Assembly: GCF_916618895.1 (NCBI RefSeq) | Contig: NZ_OU745391.1 | Span: forward strand, 186,001-250,000 | DNA length: 64,000 bases | Direction: 5' to 3' | From: Pseudoclavibacter sp. Marseille-Q3772 | GTDB taxonomy: Bacteria > Actinomycetota > Actinomycetes > Actinomycetales > Microbacteriaceae | Shown: one piece after another, positions 18,552 to 26,699 of the stretch | Numbering within the stretch: the stretch's first letter is position 1 | Layout of the letters: every line of letters begins with the position of its first letter | Program-made: the position numbers and the translations under genes | The notes under the pieces: model-generated | The model's database searches: none | What the model saw: only the letters and a program-made list of their open reading frames with translations | What the model was told of the DNA's origin: nothing

Positions 18552-20045
18552 ATGAATGCGCTGCACGAGTACTCCGCGACTGACCTTGTTCAGATGCTGC
18601 GAACTTCGCAGTGTTCCAGGACCGAACTCACGCAGCACTATCTCGACCGCATTGAGCGGGCGAATCCGCTGCTGCGAGCATTCGTGTACGTTGACGGCGA
18701 CCGCGCGATCGAACGTGCACGAGCGTTTGATGACGCACCGGATGCGGTGAACGAAACCCTGCTTGCCGGGCTGCCGATTGCCGACAAAGACCTCGTGAAT
18801 CGCGCCGGTGTACCAACCAGCTACGGCTCGCAAGCTATGCGCGGGTTCGTCCCGGACGTATCGGACGGCATTGTGGAGGTGCTCGATGCGCATGGCGCGA
18901 ATTCGCTCGGGAAAACGAACACACCGGAGTTTGGTTTCGCGAGCTATACCGAGAACCGGCTGAGCGGAGGCGCAGCGCGCAACCCCTGGGCCGCGGGTGA
19001 CTTCGACCCTGCGCAGCCGCAGCAATCGCTGACGCACGGACCGGGCGGTTCAAGTGGTGGCGCGGCGGTAGCAGTGGCGGCGGGCTTGCTGCCCGTTTCG
19101 CCTGGTAGTGACGGGGGCGGCTCGGTGCGCATTCCTGCGGCCGCCTGCGGCCTGGTCGGACTAAAGCCATCGCGCGGGCGGATTCCCGATGCAAGCGGAT
19201 TCGAGTTGGCTGGGCAGCTCGTGGTGGCCGGTCCGTTGGCGCGTACTACCAGCGATGCGGCCCTGCTTTTGGACGCCATGATCGCGAAAAACGCACAGGG
19301 GCAAGCTACCTACCGCTACTCGCAGATGCCGGCTGCCACCCGCTCGCAGCCACGGAGCTATCTGGAGGCGGTCCAGCATCCTGAAGCACGACCGCTACGC
19401 ATCGCCGTGAACACGTGGACACCGTGGAGCGAAGCATTCGACTGCGATTGTGACCCGCAGGCGCTGGCGGTATTGCAGCGCACTGCCCAGATTGCCGAGA
19501 CGAATGGGCACCGTGTGGAAGCGTTCGCGCCGCCGGCATTCCCAGGGTACGCGGAGGCATTCAAAGCGGTGTGGCGTGCCAGCGCGGCGGCACTACCGCT
19601 ATCGGAGGAACAGTTACAGTCAGTCGAACCGTTGACAGCATGGTTGGTTCGCAGCGGACGGGAGCTCCCCGTAGCGCAGCTTGCGGATGCACTGGGCCGG
19701 CTCGCAGCGTTCGAGCGGTTCATCATCGACCAGTATTCGCCCTACGATCTCGTACTGACTCCCGCCCTGGCGATGTCTCCCAGGCCCTTGGGATGGTACG
19801 ACCAACACGATGGTGAGCGAAACTTCGTTCAGCAGTGTCAGTACACGCCCTATACGAGTTACGTCAACGTTGCCGGTCTACCCGCAATTACGATCCCGGT
19901 CGCTCGTACGCCCCAGCCTTGGGGTGTGCAGGCGATTGGGCGGCCGGGGGATGAGCGAACGCTACTGGAGTTCGCAGCGCAACTCGAGCAAACGATCGAG
20001 CTGCCAGCGGGTCATTCACACGGCTGGCAGCTCGGTGACGGCTAG
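18552..20045 (+). CDS. Amidase signature family amidase
   Basis: A 497-residue amidase of the signature family, hydrolysing a C-N bond in an unknown amide. The Ser-cisSer-Lys triad is visible: Lys79 in IADKDLV, the GPGGSSGG loop at 163-170 (Ser167/Ser168), and the nucleophile Ser191 in [11 protein letters not shown]. The KTNTPEFGF segment (121-129) is also characteristic. It could be mistaken for GatA, but no gatB or gatC lies nearby and the C-terminal half is unlike GatA, so a stand-alone amidase is more likely. It ends 4 bases from the convergent HERVH-protein gene. Confidence 0.88.
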   Translation: MNALHEYSATDLVQMLRTSQCSRTELTQHYLDRIERANPLLRAFVYVDGDRAIERARAFDDAPDAVNETLLAGLPIADKDLVNRAGVPTSYGSQAMRGFVPDVSDGIVEVLDAHGANSLGKTNTPEFGFASYTENRLSGGAARNPWAAGDFDPAQPQQSLTHGPGGSSGGAAVAVAAGLLPVSPGSDGGGSVRIPAAACGLVGLKPSRGRIPDASGFELAGQLVVAGPLARTTSDAALLLDAMIAKNAQGQATYRYSQMPAATRSQPRSYLEAVQHPEARPLRIAVNTWTPWSEAFDCDCDPQALAVLQRTAQIAETNGHRVEAFAPPAFPGYAEAFKAVWRASAAALPLSEEQLQSVEPLTAWLVRSGRELPVAQLADALGRLAAFERFIIDQYSPYDLVLTPALAMSPRPLGWYDQHDGERNFVQQCQYTPYTSYVNVAGLPAITIPVARTPQPWGVQAIGRPGDERTLLEFAAQLEQTIELPAGHSHGWQLGDG

Positions 20046-20049
20046 CTGG

Positions 20050-20490
20050 TCAGCGGTCTCGGCGCGCATTTCGGCCCTGGCTTCGGGATACATACCCGCC
20101 CGCCTCCAGGCCGGCCTCAATCTCAAAACGGTTCTGGTGCGCATCCCGACCCGCAAGTGTGTAAAGCAACGGGAAGAGCAAGCCGTAGCGGTCCCACTGC
20201 CGGGCGTGAACGCGCTCGTGGCTAAGCACTGCAGCACTGACATTGTGTGCGGTGAGGTAGACGTGACCGACGCAGGTACCACCGCGCCCAAACGCCCATT
20301 TCGGGAGCCCGCGCAGCACCCACAGATCGTCATATCGTTCAATGCGACCAACGGACAGTGGCGCCCCATATAGGAGCGCCACTGCGGTTGCGAACTTGCT
20401 GCCGGCGCGCGAAATACACGAATCGAGCAGCACGCGGCGAAACAAGTTCTGCCCGGTTTTCGGCTTATTCAGTGATCTGCTGCGGGGCAT
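20050..20490 (-). CDS. Conserved hypothetical protein with HExxH-like motif
   Basis: About 146 residues. The core ALLYGAPLSVGRIERYDDLWVL then WAFGRGGTCVG looks like an actinobacterial family of unknown function, sometimes labelled Fe-S oxidoreductase without support; I see no cysteine cluster. HERVHARQWDRYG resembles an HExxH metal site with an Arg inserted in the usual spacing, followed by a hydrophobic segment LLFPLLYTLAG and an EIEAGLEAGGY that could give a third ligand. The start is uncertain: the ATG used overlaps the end of pspA by 26 bases, and a TTG near 20434 would avoid the overlap. Function unknown; a membrane-anchored metal site is possible. Confidence 0.55.
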   Translation of the reverse strand: MPRSRSLNKPKTGQNLFRRVLLDSCISRAGSKFATAVALLYGAPLSVGRIERYDDLWVLRGLPKWAFGRGGTCVGHVYLTAHNVSAAVLSHERVHARQWDRYGLLFPLLYTLAGRDAHQNRFEIEAGLEAGGYVSRSQGRNARRDR

Positions 20491-21202
20491 TGCCCGACTT
20501 GAGTGCTGCCAGACGGGCTTCAACCTCGGTCATCTTGCCGACATCTTCGAGCTGCTCGAACTGACGGTCGAGGCTGGATGCCTGCAGCTCCTGCTGACCA
20601 CGGACACGAGCTTCTTCGCGGCGGACCTTCTCTTCGAAGCGGCCGAGATCGGTCGTGGGGTCGAGGACATCGATCGAGTTGAGTGCGTCGTTTACGCGCG
20701 ACTGTGCTTCGGCGGTCTTTGCACGAGCGTTGAGCTCGTCACGCTTGCGAATCAGCTCGTCGAGCTTCGCACGCATACCGTTCACACCGTCGGTGAGCTG
20801 TTCGACAACCTTGTTCTGCGCTTCAATCTGTGGGCGAGCGTTGCTCACGTTCTGCTCTTCGTCGAGCTGACGAGAAAGGGCAACCTTTGCGAGGTTGTCG
20901 AACTTATCGGCGGATGCGGTGTCTCCGGCCGCACGGAACTCCTCGGCCTTGGTCGAGGCAGCAAGCGCCTTCTGGCCCCAGTCGCGAGCGTCCTGCTCGT
21001 CCTGTCGGGCATCGTCTTCCATCATGCGAAGGTTACCGATGGTCTGTGCCACTGCAGCTTCAGCCTCGTTGATGTTTGCCGTGTAGTCACGAATTAACTG
21101 ATCGATCATGACCTGTGGGTCTTCTGCCTGGTCGATGAGCGCATTGACGTTTGCGCGAACCAGTTGCGTGATTCGACCGAAGATGGACTGTTTCTGGGCC
21201 AT
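20465..21202 (-). CDS. pspA: PspA/IM30 (ESCRT-III-like) membrane stress protein
   Basis: Homologue of phage shock protein A, 245 residues, a peripheral inner-membrane protein that polymerises on damaged membranes. The start MAQKQSIFGRITQLVRANVNAL is the amphipathic membrane-binding helix, followed by the family phrase AEDPQVMIDQLIRDY. The rest is a long, highly charged coiled coil with Ala/Glu/Arg heptads to about 220. It lies 97 bases after the TPM-domain gene on the same strand. This pairing is common in actinobacteria and suggests joint work on envelope stress. No pspB, pspC or pspF is seen. Confidence 0.9.
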   Translation of the reverse strand: MAQKQSIFGRITQLVRANVNALIDQAEDPQVMIDQLIRDYTANINEAEAAVAQTIGNLRMMEDDARQDEQDARDWGQKALAASTKAEEFRAAGDTASADKFDNLAKVALSRQLDEEQNVSNARPQIEAQNKVVEQLTDGVNGMRAKLDELIRKRDELNARAKTAEAQSRVNDALNSIDVLDPTTDLGRFEEKVRREEARVRGQQELQASSLDRQFEQLEDVGKMTEVEARLAALKSGNAPQQITE

Positions 21203-21299
21203 CGCTTGCTCCTTAGTGTTGGGATCTATCGATCACTAGTTGACGGTAGTTGGGTGATCTGAATGAAAATAGAGATTGATGGGCCTGAATACCGGGCAA

Positions 21300-23357
21300 C
21301 TAGCGGAAACCACCGGTAGAGGACCAGCCGCCCGAACCGGATGAGCGGCCACCGCCGTGGGACCGGCCCGAAGACCAGCTGCCGGACGATGAACGATACG
21401 ACGAACCTGCATTGTTGAGCAGGCCGCCGATAATCCCACCGATGATGGCGCCGGCGATATCAGAGGCGTCGCTGCTGCCCGAGTATCGACGGTTACGGTA
21501 CCTGGGCCAGTAGCTCTCGTTGGGGTCGCCAAAATTGTTGCGCACCCACTCGTCGTTGCCCGAGTAGCGGAAGATCTCATCCTCAGCATCGGAATATGCG
21601 GTCCTGGCCAGGCGAGCTGCCTCACGGGCAAACTCCACCGCCTGTACCGGGTCGTCGACCTGGACGGCCTGGGCACGCTCCAATTGTGACTGCGCCTGAG
21701 CCAGACGAGCGCGGGGCGCAGAGCTCAGCCCGCCGCGGTAGGAGTTGATGTAGCGCTCGGTCGAGCCGATTTCCACGCGGGCATCGGAGAGCATCTCCGA
21801 AAGCGAGGCACGCGCCTGATCTAACTTGGTCTTTTCATCAAGTGACTCGTTCAGGATCCGCTGCAGCGAATCTTCCACGGTCGCGAGTTTGGAGGTGGTG
21901 TGGATTGGGTTCCGGTACGCGCCATTGAGTGCGGATACGGCGTCGAGGTCAGCACGAGCTTTACTCATCGCCGCTCGTTCATCGGCATCGATTACCGCAG
22001 CTTCCCTGCGTTCAAGATTCTGCAGCTGGCCGAGTAGTTGCTCGGCGTTGCGCAGCTTGGCGCCGATCGCTGCCGGGGCATCGAGGATGCGTTCCCTCGC
22101 CTGTTCGAGCGCGTCCAGCAGGTCAGTGGCTTGCTTCAGTGCGCTCTCGGCATCGGTTACGTCGACGACCGCTGCGCCCTGCTTGCCCGCATCCCAACCC
22201 GACCGCGCGTTCTCGAGCTCTTCTTCGAATAGGGCAATCATTCGTTCGCTCTGGTCCAGATCGGAGCGGATGGGGGTAATCGCTTCCGTATCTAGGGTTG
22301 CTTCGAGCGTGTCGGACCACTGCTTGACCTTTCCAGCGCGTTCCCGAACCGCGGGCAGTCGCTGCTCGAGCGCGCTCACCAGTTGCGGAACCTGTGATTG
22401 ACGCTGCTGCAGCTTGACGAATACCGCCTGCTGTTCGCTCAGTTCGTCACCCGTGGTCTGCGTCAACTCCACGATCTCTTCGAGCCACTGGTCTTGTTCG
22501 GCTTCAGTGTCGGGGATGTGGTCAAACAGTTTGGCTTGCAGGGCGAAGGCTTGCTGCGCCCGAGCCTTTGCGGTGCTCACCGCCTCGGCGAACGCTTCGG
22601 TGGCCTCGCTGCCGAATTGCGCCTGGGCAAATTGCAGTTCTTCTTCGGAAGAACGGATGAGGTTATCCATGCGGACCAGCTCGCTGCCGGCATGATCGCT
22701 GCGCTCTTTGAAACTTGCCGCTCGACGAGCCGCCTCAGCTTCAGCCTGATTCTTCTTGCGCCGCCGTCCTACGGCATACATCGTGCCGCCAAGCGCCACT
22801 GTGCCGACAGCACCGACACCAAGCGTGGTGCTAATAGCGGCAGCGCGTTCCGCGGCGATCTCATCGCGTCGGATCGTATCGTCGAGCATGCCCGCGGCCA
22901 AGACTGCGGCGGCCGTGTAGCGCCCGCTGCTGATGTCCTGATACATGCTGTTCTCGATCTCGCGGCGATCGCTATCCGAAATATCGACACTGTGGTCGAT
23001 GCTCAGGCCATACTCCCGAACATCCTCGCCCACGTACAGAACAACGTCGGACTCGCCAAGCTGGCTGCGCTTAATGCTTGCTCCCGCCCATTCGAAACCA
23101 TCCGTGGGGCTCTCGAAGGTCTTCACGACCACCAGGTAGAAGGTGAGGCCGGTATTCTTACGCAGTTTCTCGGAGGCCTCCTCAACCGCTGTGATATCGC
23201 GACCGCCGAGGGTGTTGGTGGTGTCGGTGACGATGCTGTCGATTTCGACGGGCGGTTCGGCGAGTGCGGGTGAGGAGGGGCCGAACAGCAGTGCCGCACC
23301 GGTTGAGAGCGCGACCAGCGCGGTAGCAAACCTGCCAAATCGTTTCTCTGTTCGCAT
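21300..23357 (-). CDS. Secreted/membrane TPM-domain (YgcG-like) protein with long coiled coil and Gly/Ser tail
   Basis: 685 residues from MRTEKRFGRF. A signal peptide (basic start, hydrophobic core, cleavage likely after SSPALA) precedes a TPM domain (about 35-165, with VVVKTFESPTDGFEWA and DVVLYVGEDVREYGL). A transmembrane segment (TLGVGAVGTVALGGTMYAVG) follows, then more than 350 residues of Glu/Arg/Ala-rich coiled coil. The tail is Ser/Gly/Arg-rich (WSSGRSHGGGRSSG), as in other YgcG-like proteins. The TPM domain would be outside and the coiled coil inside, where PspA could bind; the last point is inference. An ATG 4 codons upstream is an alternative start. Confidence 0.82.
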   Translation of the reverse strand: MRTEKRFGRFATALVALSTGAALLFGPSSPALAEPPVEIDSIVTDTTNTLGGRDITAVEEASEKLRKNTGLTFYLVVVKTFESPTDGFEWAGASIKRSQLGESDVVLYVGEDVREYGLSIDHSVDISDSDRREIENSMYQDISSGRYTAAAVLAAGMLDDTIRRDEIAAERAAAISTTLGVGAVGTVALGGTMYAVGRRRKKNQAEAEAARRAASFKERSDHAGSELVRMDNLIRSSEEELQFAQAQFGSEATEAFAEAVSTAKARAQQAFALQAKLFDHIPDTEAEQDQWLEEIVELTQTTGDELSEQQAVFVKLQQRQSQVPQLVSALEQRLPAVRERAGKVKQWSDTLEATLDTEAITPIRSDLDQSERMIALFEEELENARSGWDAGKQGAAVVDVTDAESALKQATDLLDALEQARERILDAPAAIGAKLRNAEQLLGQLQNLERREAAVIDADERAAMSKARADLDAVSALNGAYRNPIHTTSKLATVEDSLQRILNESLDEKTKLDQARASLSEMLSDARVEIGSTERYINSYRGGLSSAPRARLAQAQSQLERAQAVQVDDPVQAVEFAREAARLARTAYSDAEDEIFRYSGNDEWVRNNFGDPNESYWPRYRNRRYSGSSDASDIAGAIIGGIIGGLLNNAGSSYRSSSGSWSSGRSHGGGRSSGSGGWSSTGGFR

Positions 23358-23640
23358 CCCAAACCTCATTCCTGCCAGCGTTATGAGCTCTCTTAAAAAA
23401 TAGGCGATTGAAGTGCCGCCGACCTGACTGAACGACGATCTCGGACGTAACGGCGGATGAACCGCAAGGTTAACGATGAGCGACAAACTCGCGCTTGACG
23501 CACGGCATTCCCACATTGCGCGGGAAAGTGCGTAGCATCGAAGCGGAACAGTACTGCACGACGTTGACTGCTCGACAACCGGGTTGTTAGCGGTTCCACC
23601 CATCGATCCAAATCTCGCACCGCACGATTGGAGGATCCGT
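23358..23640. other. Divergent intergenic region with palindrome
   Basis: 283 bases between the divergent TPM and DivIVA genes, without a credible gene. It holds an AT-rich patch (CTTAAAAAATAG near 23391) and a palindrome ACAACC-G-GGTTGT at 23575-23587. The palindrome follows a TTGACT at 23564-23569 that could be a -35 for the DivIVA gene; a protein binding there would cover that promoter. Confidence 0.3.
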
Positions 23641-23925
23641 ATGCGAAGCGAAGAAGTGCTTAAGGAACAGTTCCGGGGAACTAAATACGACATGGGATAC
23701 GACCAACAAGAGGTCGATACCTTCATTGAGCGAGCAGTCAACACGCTGCGAACCTATGAAGAAGGACAATCACCACAGGAACCGCTCGTCACCGCTCAAA
23801 AAGTGGACGCGGTCCGGTTCACTCCTACGAAATTCCGTGATGGCTACGACCAACAGGATGTAGACAATTTTTTGGACAAGCTTGCCCGAGCGTTCCAGGC
23901 GCATGAGCGCGGAGAGACGCCATAA
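23641..23925 (+). CDS. Small DivIVA-domain protein with two tandem DivIVA N-terminal motifs
   Basis: 94 residues. Two copies of the DivIVA membrane-binding motif are seen: FRGTKYDMGYDQQEVDTF (about 11-28) and FTPTKFRDGYDQQDVDNF (about 58-75), each followed by a short helix. The extended coiled coil of real DivIVA/Wag31 is absent, so it cannot form the usual polar scaffold alone. It may be a modulator or a membrane-curvature adaptor; that is inference. GGAGG lies 7 bases before the chosen ATG; an earlier in-frame start 19 codons upstream lacks one. It is followed by a 22-base perfect hairpin. Confidence 0.8.
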   Translation: MRSEEVLKEQFRGTKYDMGYDQQEVDTFIERAVNTLRTYEEGQSPQEPLVTAQKVDAVRFTPTKFRDGYDQQDVDNFLDKLARAFQAHERGETP

Positions 23926-23938
23926 CGCGTTTCAGCTC

Positions 23939-23983
23939 AACACACGAATGGGCCGGTAATAATTACCGGCCCATTCGTGTGTT
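23939..23983. terminator. Strong bidirectional hairpin between the DivIVA gene and tRNA-Arg
   Basis: A perfect 22-base inverted repeat (arms 23939-23960 and 23962-23983 around one central base), 13 bases after the DivIVA stop and 4 bases past the 3' end of the tRNA gene. It can end transcription from both sides. Only short T runs flank it. Confidence 0.75.
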
Positions 23984-23987
23984 TCCG

Positions 23988-24060
23988 CGCCCCCGACAGG
24001 AGTCGAACCTGCGACCTACGGTACCGGAAACCGGCGCTCTATCCACTGAGCTACGGAGGC
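23988..24060 (-). tRNA. tRNA-Arg(CCG)
   Basis: 73-base cloverleaf read on the minus strand. Acceptor GCCTCCG pairs with CGGGGGC (one G-U), the D-stem is GCTC/GAGC, the anticodon loop is TTCCGGT with anticodon CCG, and the T-arm is GCAGG-TTCGACT-CCTGT. The discriminator is G and CCA is not encoded. The lowest anticodon-stem pair (C27 with U43) is mismatched. It reads CGG arginine codons. It is divergent from argS across a 60-base spacer; TACGCT 12 bases before its 5' end could be its -10. Confidence 0.93.
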
Positions 24061-24106
24061 GAACAACGCTCAAGCGTACCAGTTCTTGGCACGAGGATCT
24101 CTCGCA

Positions 24107-24112
24107 TACGAT
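24107..24112 (+). promoter_or_regulatory. Putative -10 element for leaderless argS
   Basis: TACGAT, 8 bases before the argS ATG, with a TTGGCA 15 bases upstream as a possible -35 and no Shine-Dalgarno. It shares the 60-base spacer with the divergent tRNA-Arg promoter. Confidence 0.45.
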
Positions 24113-24120
24113 AGAGCCTG

Positions 24121-25785
24121 ATGACTGACAACAACCTCGCCAACACACTTGCCGCCGCGACCCGAGCCGTACTGGATCAGCACGGCGCAACCGAGATCGT
24201 ATTAACGGATGACGATCTCACACTCGAGCGGCCTCGAAATCGCGACCACGGCGATCGGGCATCGAACATCGCGATGCGTTTGGCAAAGCGTGTGGGTGTT
24301 AACCCGCGAGAGCTCGCACAGCAGATTGCGGACGGCATTGGCGCAGACGAGACGGTGAAACGTGTCGAGGTCGCCGGCCCCGGATTCATCAACATCACCC
24401 TCGATGAGGCCGCAGCTGGTGAACTCGCACGCACCATCGTCACCGCTGGCGAGCAGTACGGCACCTCGACGCTGCTGGAGGGACACAACATTAACCTCGA
24501 GTTCGTCTCGGCGAACCCCACCGGCCCAATCCACCTTGGTGGCGCCAGGTGGGCCGCCGTTGGTGACTCGCTAGCCCGCGTGCTCATCGCCGCCGGCGCT
24601 CGGGTGACTCGCGAGTATTACTTCAACGATCACGGTGCCCAGATCGACCGATTTGCGCGCTCATTGCTCGCCGCACACCTCGGCGAACCCGCACCCGAGG
24701 ACGGCTATGCCGGCGCATACATTAACGAAATCGCGCAGACAGTCGCGACCACCCACGCTGATGAGCTTGCCGGCGCATCCGACCGTGCCCAACAGCAGGA
24801 ACTGTTCCGCAAGCACGGTGTGGCGCTCATGTTCGACGAAATCAAACAGAAGCTCATGGAGTTCCGCGTTCCATTTGACGTGTTCTTCCACGAGGATTCG
24901 GTGCACGAGGACGGTTCGGTTACCAAGGCGATCGATCGGTTGCGCGAGCTCGGGCGCATCTTCGAAGACGAGGGCGCCATTTGGTTGCGCTCTACCGAGT
25001 TCGGTGACGACAAGGATCGGGTCATCATCCGTTCCAACGGCGAACCCACCTACTTTGCCGGCGATATCGGCTACTACCTCAACAAGCGTGACCGCGGATT
25101 CAACGAGTGCATCTACATGTTGGGAGCCGACCACCACGGCTATGTGGGGCGGATGATGGCCATGGCCGAAGCATTCGGTGATGTGCCGGGTGAGAACATG
25201 CAGATCCTCATCGGCCAGATGGTCAATCTCGTGAAAGATGGCGAACCGGTACGGATGTCAAAGCGCGCCGGCAATATCGTCTCGCTCGACGACCTGGTCG
25301 AGGCAGTTGGGGTGGATGCGGCTCGGTACGCGTTGGTACGTAGCTCCACCAACACCTCGATCGATATCGATCTTGACCTGCTCACCAGCCGCACCAATGA
25401 CAACCCGGTGTACTACGTGCAGTACGCGCATGCCCGCACTCGTGCGGTGAGCCGAAACGCCGCATCCGTCGGTATCACCACGGACGCATTCGACCCGAGC
25501 ACGCTCGTACACGAATCAGAAAATGATTTGCTCGGCCAATTGCGCCAGTTCCCGCGCATCGTCGAGCTTGCCGCAACCGAGCGAAGCCCACACCGAGTGG
25601 CGCGATACCTTGAGGAACTCGCGGCAAGCTACAACCGCTGGTACGACCGCACCCGAGTAATCCCTCAGGGCGATGCGCCAGCCGAGCCGGTACATTCCAG
25701 TCGACTGATGTTGAACGAGGCGGCATCTCAGGTCTTGCGTAGCGGGCTGAATATGCTCGGCGTGCACGCACCCGAGCGGATGTAG
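24121..25785 (+). CDS. argS: Arginyl-tRNA synthetase
   Basis: Class I synthetase charging tRNA-Arg, 554 residues. An N-terminal additional domain binds the D-loop (about 1-115). The HIGH-type motif reads [13 protein letters not shown] (about 133-145), the KMSKS-type loop [13 protein letters not shown] (about 376-388), and the C-terminal helical anticodon-binding domain ends the protein ([19 protein letters not shown]). It starts the argS-lysA-hom-thrB-rho-prfA order known from other actinobacteria. A tRNA-Arg gene lies immediately upstream in divergent orientation. Confidence 0.97.
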   Translation: MTDNNLANTLAAATRAVLDQHGATEIVLTDDDLTLERPRNRDHGDRASNIAMRLAKRVGVNPRELAQQIADGIGADETVKRVEVAGPGFINITLDEAAAGELARTIVTAGEQYGTSTLLEGHNINLEFVSANPTGPIHLGGARWAAVGDSLARVLIAAGARVTREYYFNDHGAQIDRFARSLLAAHLGEPAPEDGYAGAYINEIAQTVATTHADELAGASDRAQQQELFRKHGVALMFDEIKQKLMEFRVPFDVFFHEDSVHEDGSVTKAIDRLRELGRIFEDEGAIWLRSTEFGDDKDRVIIRSNGEPTYFAGDIGYYLNKRDRGFNECIYMLGADHHGYVGRMMAMAEAFGDVPGENMQILIGQMVNLVKDGEPVRMSKRAGNIVSLDDLVEAVGVDAARYALVRSSTNTSIDIDLDLLTSRTNDNPVYYVQYAHARTRAVSRNAASVGITTDAFDPSTLVHESENDLLGQLRQFPRIVELAATERSPHRVARYLEELAASYNRWYDRTRVIPQGDAPAEPVHSSRLMLNEAASQVLRSGLNMLGVHAPERM

Positions 25786-25874
25786 AGTCGCTGCGAGACG
25801 ATCCCTCGCTGCAAGCAACGCTCGGTGGCGAGGCAAGCTGCTGAAGACTACGGAGGGGACGGTGACGGCGGTCG

Positions 25875-26630
25875 ATGACAAAATCCTCGGCACCGCGGCG
25901 CCGGCGCATTCCGGTGGCGGCGGTCATCGCCATCGTGCTGGTCGCTGTGGTGGCCGCCGTTGAGATCACAGCGCGGATGTTGGTGAGCACGATCGCAGCA
26001 CAGCAGGTCGAGGGCTCACTTCCACCGTCAGTCAGCGCACGGGTGAAAGCGAACCCCACCGGCTGGTGCGTGGGCTGTGAGGTCATTTCCGGCACCCTCT
26101 CCGGTCTTGATCTGCAGTCGAATCCATTGGAATTCGAGGGGATGCAGGGAGCTGTTTCCCTGCACGCAAGCGACGTCCGGTTCCGTGGCGACGCGCAGGC
26201 GGGCCAAGTGACCGGTTCGCTCGAACTCACCGAGGAACAGTTCAACTCCGCGATCGACCAGCTGGCAGCCGACTCAGGCGTTCAAGTTAAGGACGTAACT
26301 CTCAGCGATCAGGGGATTAGCTACGAGACCACGCTTTCTGCCTTCGGGCGCAGCCTTACCGTCGCCGTCACCGGATCCGTACACTCGCGCGGCGACGGGC
26401 AATTGCAGATTCGAGGCGAGAATGTGTCCATCACTTCGCCGGGACGTCCGGCCGGGATCAACCTTGACCCGGGGCGATTCACTTTCCGGATGTGCATTGC
26501 CTCCCAACTGCCGAAGGAACTCGAAATCACCCGAGTGACGACCTATGAGGGGCGGCTGGAGATTTTGTTTCGCACCAAAACACCGGTGCCACTGGATGGG
26601 ACGGCCTTTCAAACCACCGGCAGTTGTTGA
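25875..26630 (+). CDS. LmeA-like (DUF2993) lipid-binding membrane-anchored protein
   Basis: 251 residues. A basic N-terminus and one transmembrane helix (about 13-33) anchor a periplasm-facing domain with the DUF2993 pattern: two cysteines in WCVGCEVISG, then GSLELTEEQFNSAID and VKDVTLSDQGISYETTLSAFG. In mycobacteria LmeA binds phospholipid and supports lipomannan elongation; here the same role is only a suggestion. The single in-frame ATG lies 18 bases after a strong GGAGGGG, which instead aligns with an out-of-frame GTG at 25862 opening a 33-residue overlapping frame (25862-25963). The gene lies between argS and lysA. Confidence 0.75.
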   Translation: MTKSSAPRRRRIPVAAVIAIVLVAVVAAVEITARMLVSTIAAQQVEGSLPPSVSARVKANPTGWCVGCEVISGTLSGLDLQSNPLEFEGMQGAVSLHASDVRFRGDAQAGQVTGSLELTEEQFNSAIDQLAADSGVQVKDVTLSDQGISYETTLSAFGRSLTVAVTGSVHSRGDGQLQIRGENVSITSPGRPAGINLDPGRFTFRMCIASQLPKELEITRVTTYEGRLEILFRTKTPVPLDGTAFQTTGSC

Positions 26631-26686
26631 TCACTGAGCGGGACGTCATGAAACGACACAGCGAAGTTTGGTCAGGACAAGCCCGA

Positions 26687-26692
26687 TAGGAT
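26687..26692 (+). promoter_or_regulatory. Putative -10 element for leaderless lysA
   Basis: TAGGAT, 7 bases before the lysA ATG; no ribosome binding site in between. It would drive the lysA-hom-thrB unit. Confidence 0.45.
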
Positions 26693-26699
26693 TACCGGG

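Noticed and set aside
23358..23744. Upstream extension of the TPM protein by 129 codons
   Set aside because: It would remove the clear signal peptide start and run antisense into the DivIVA gene.
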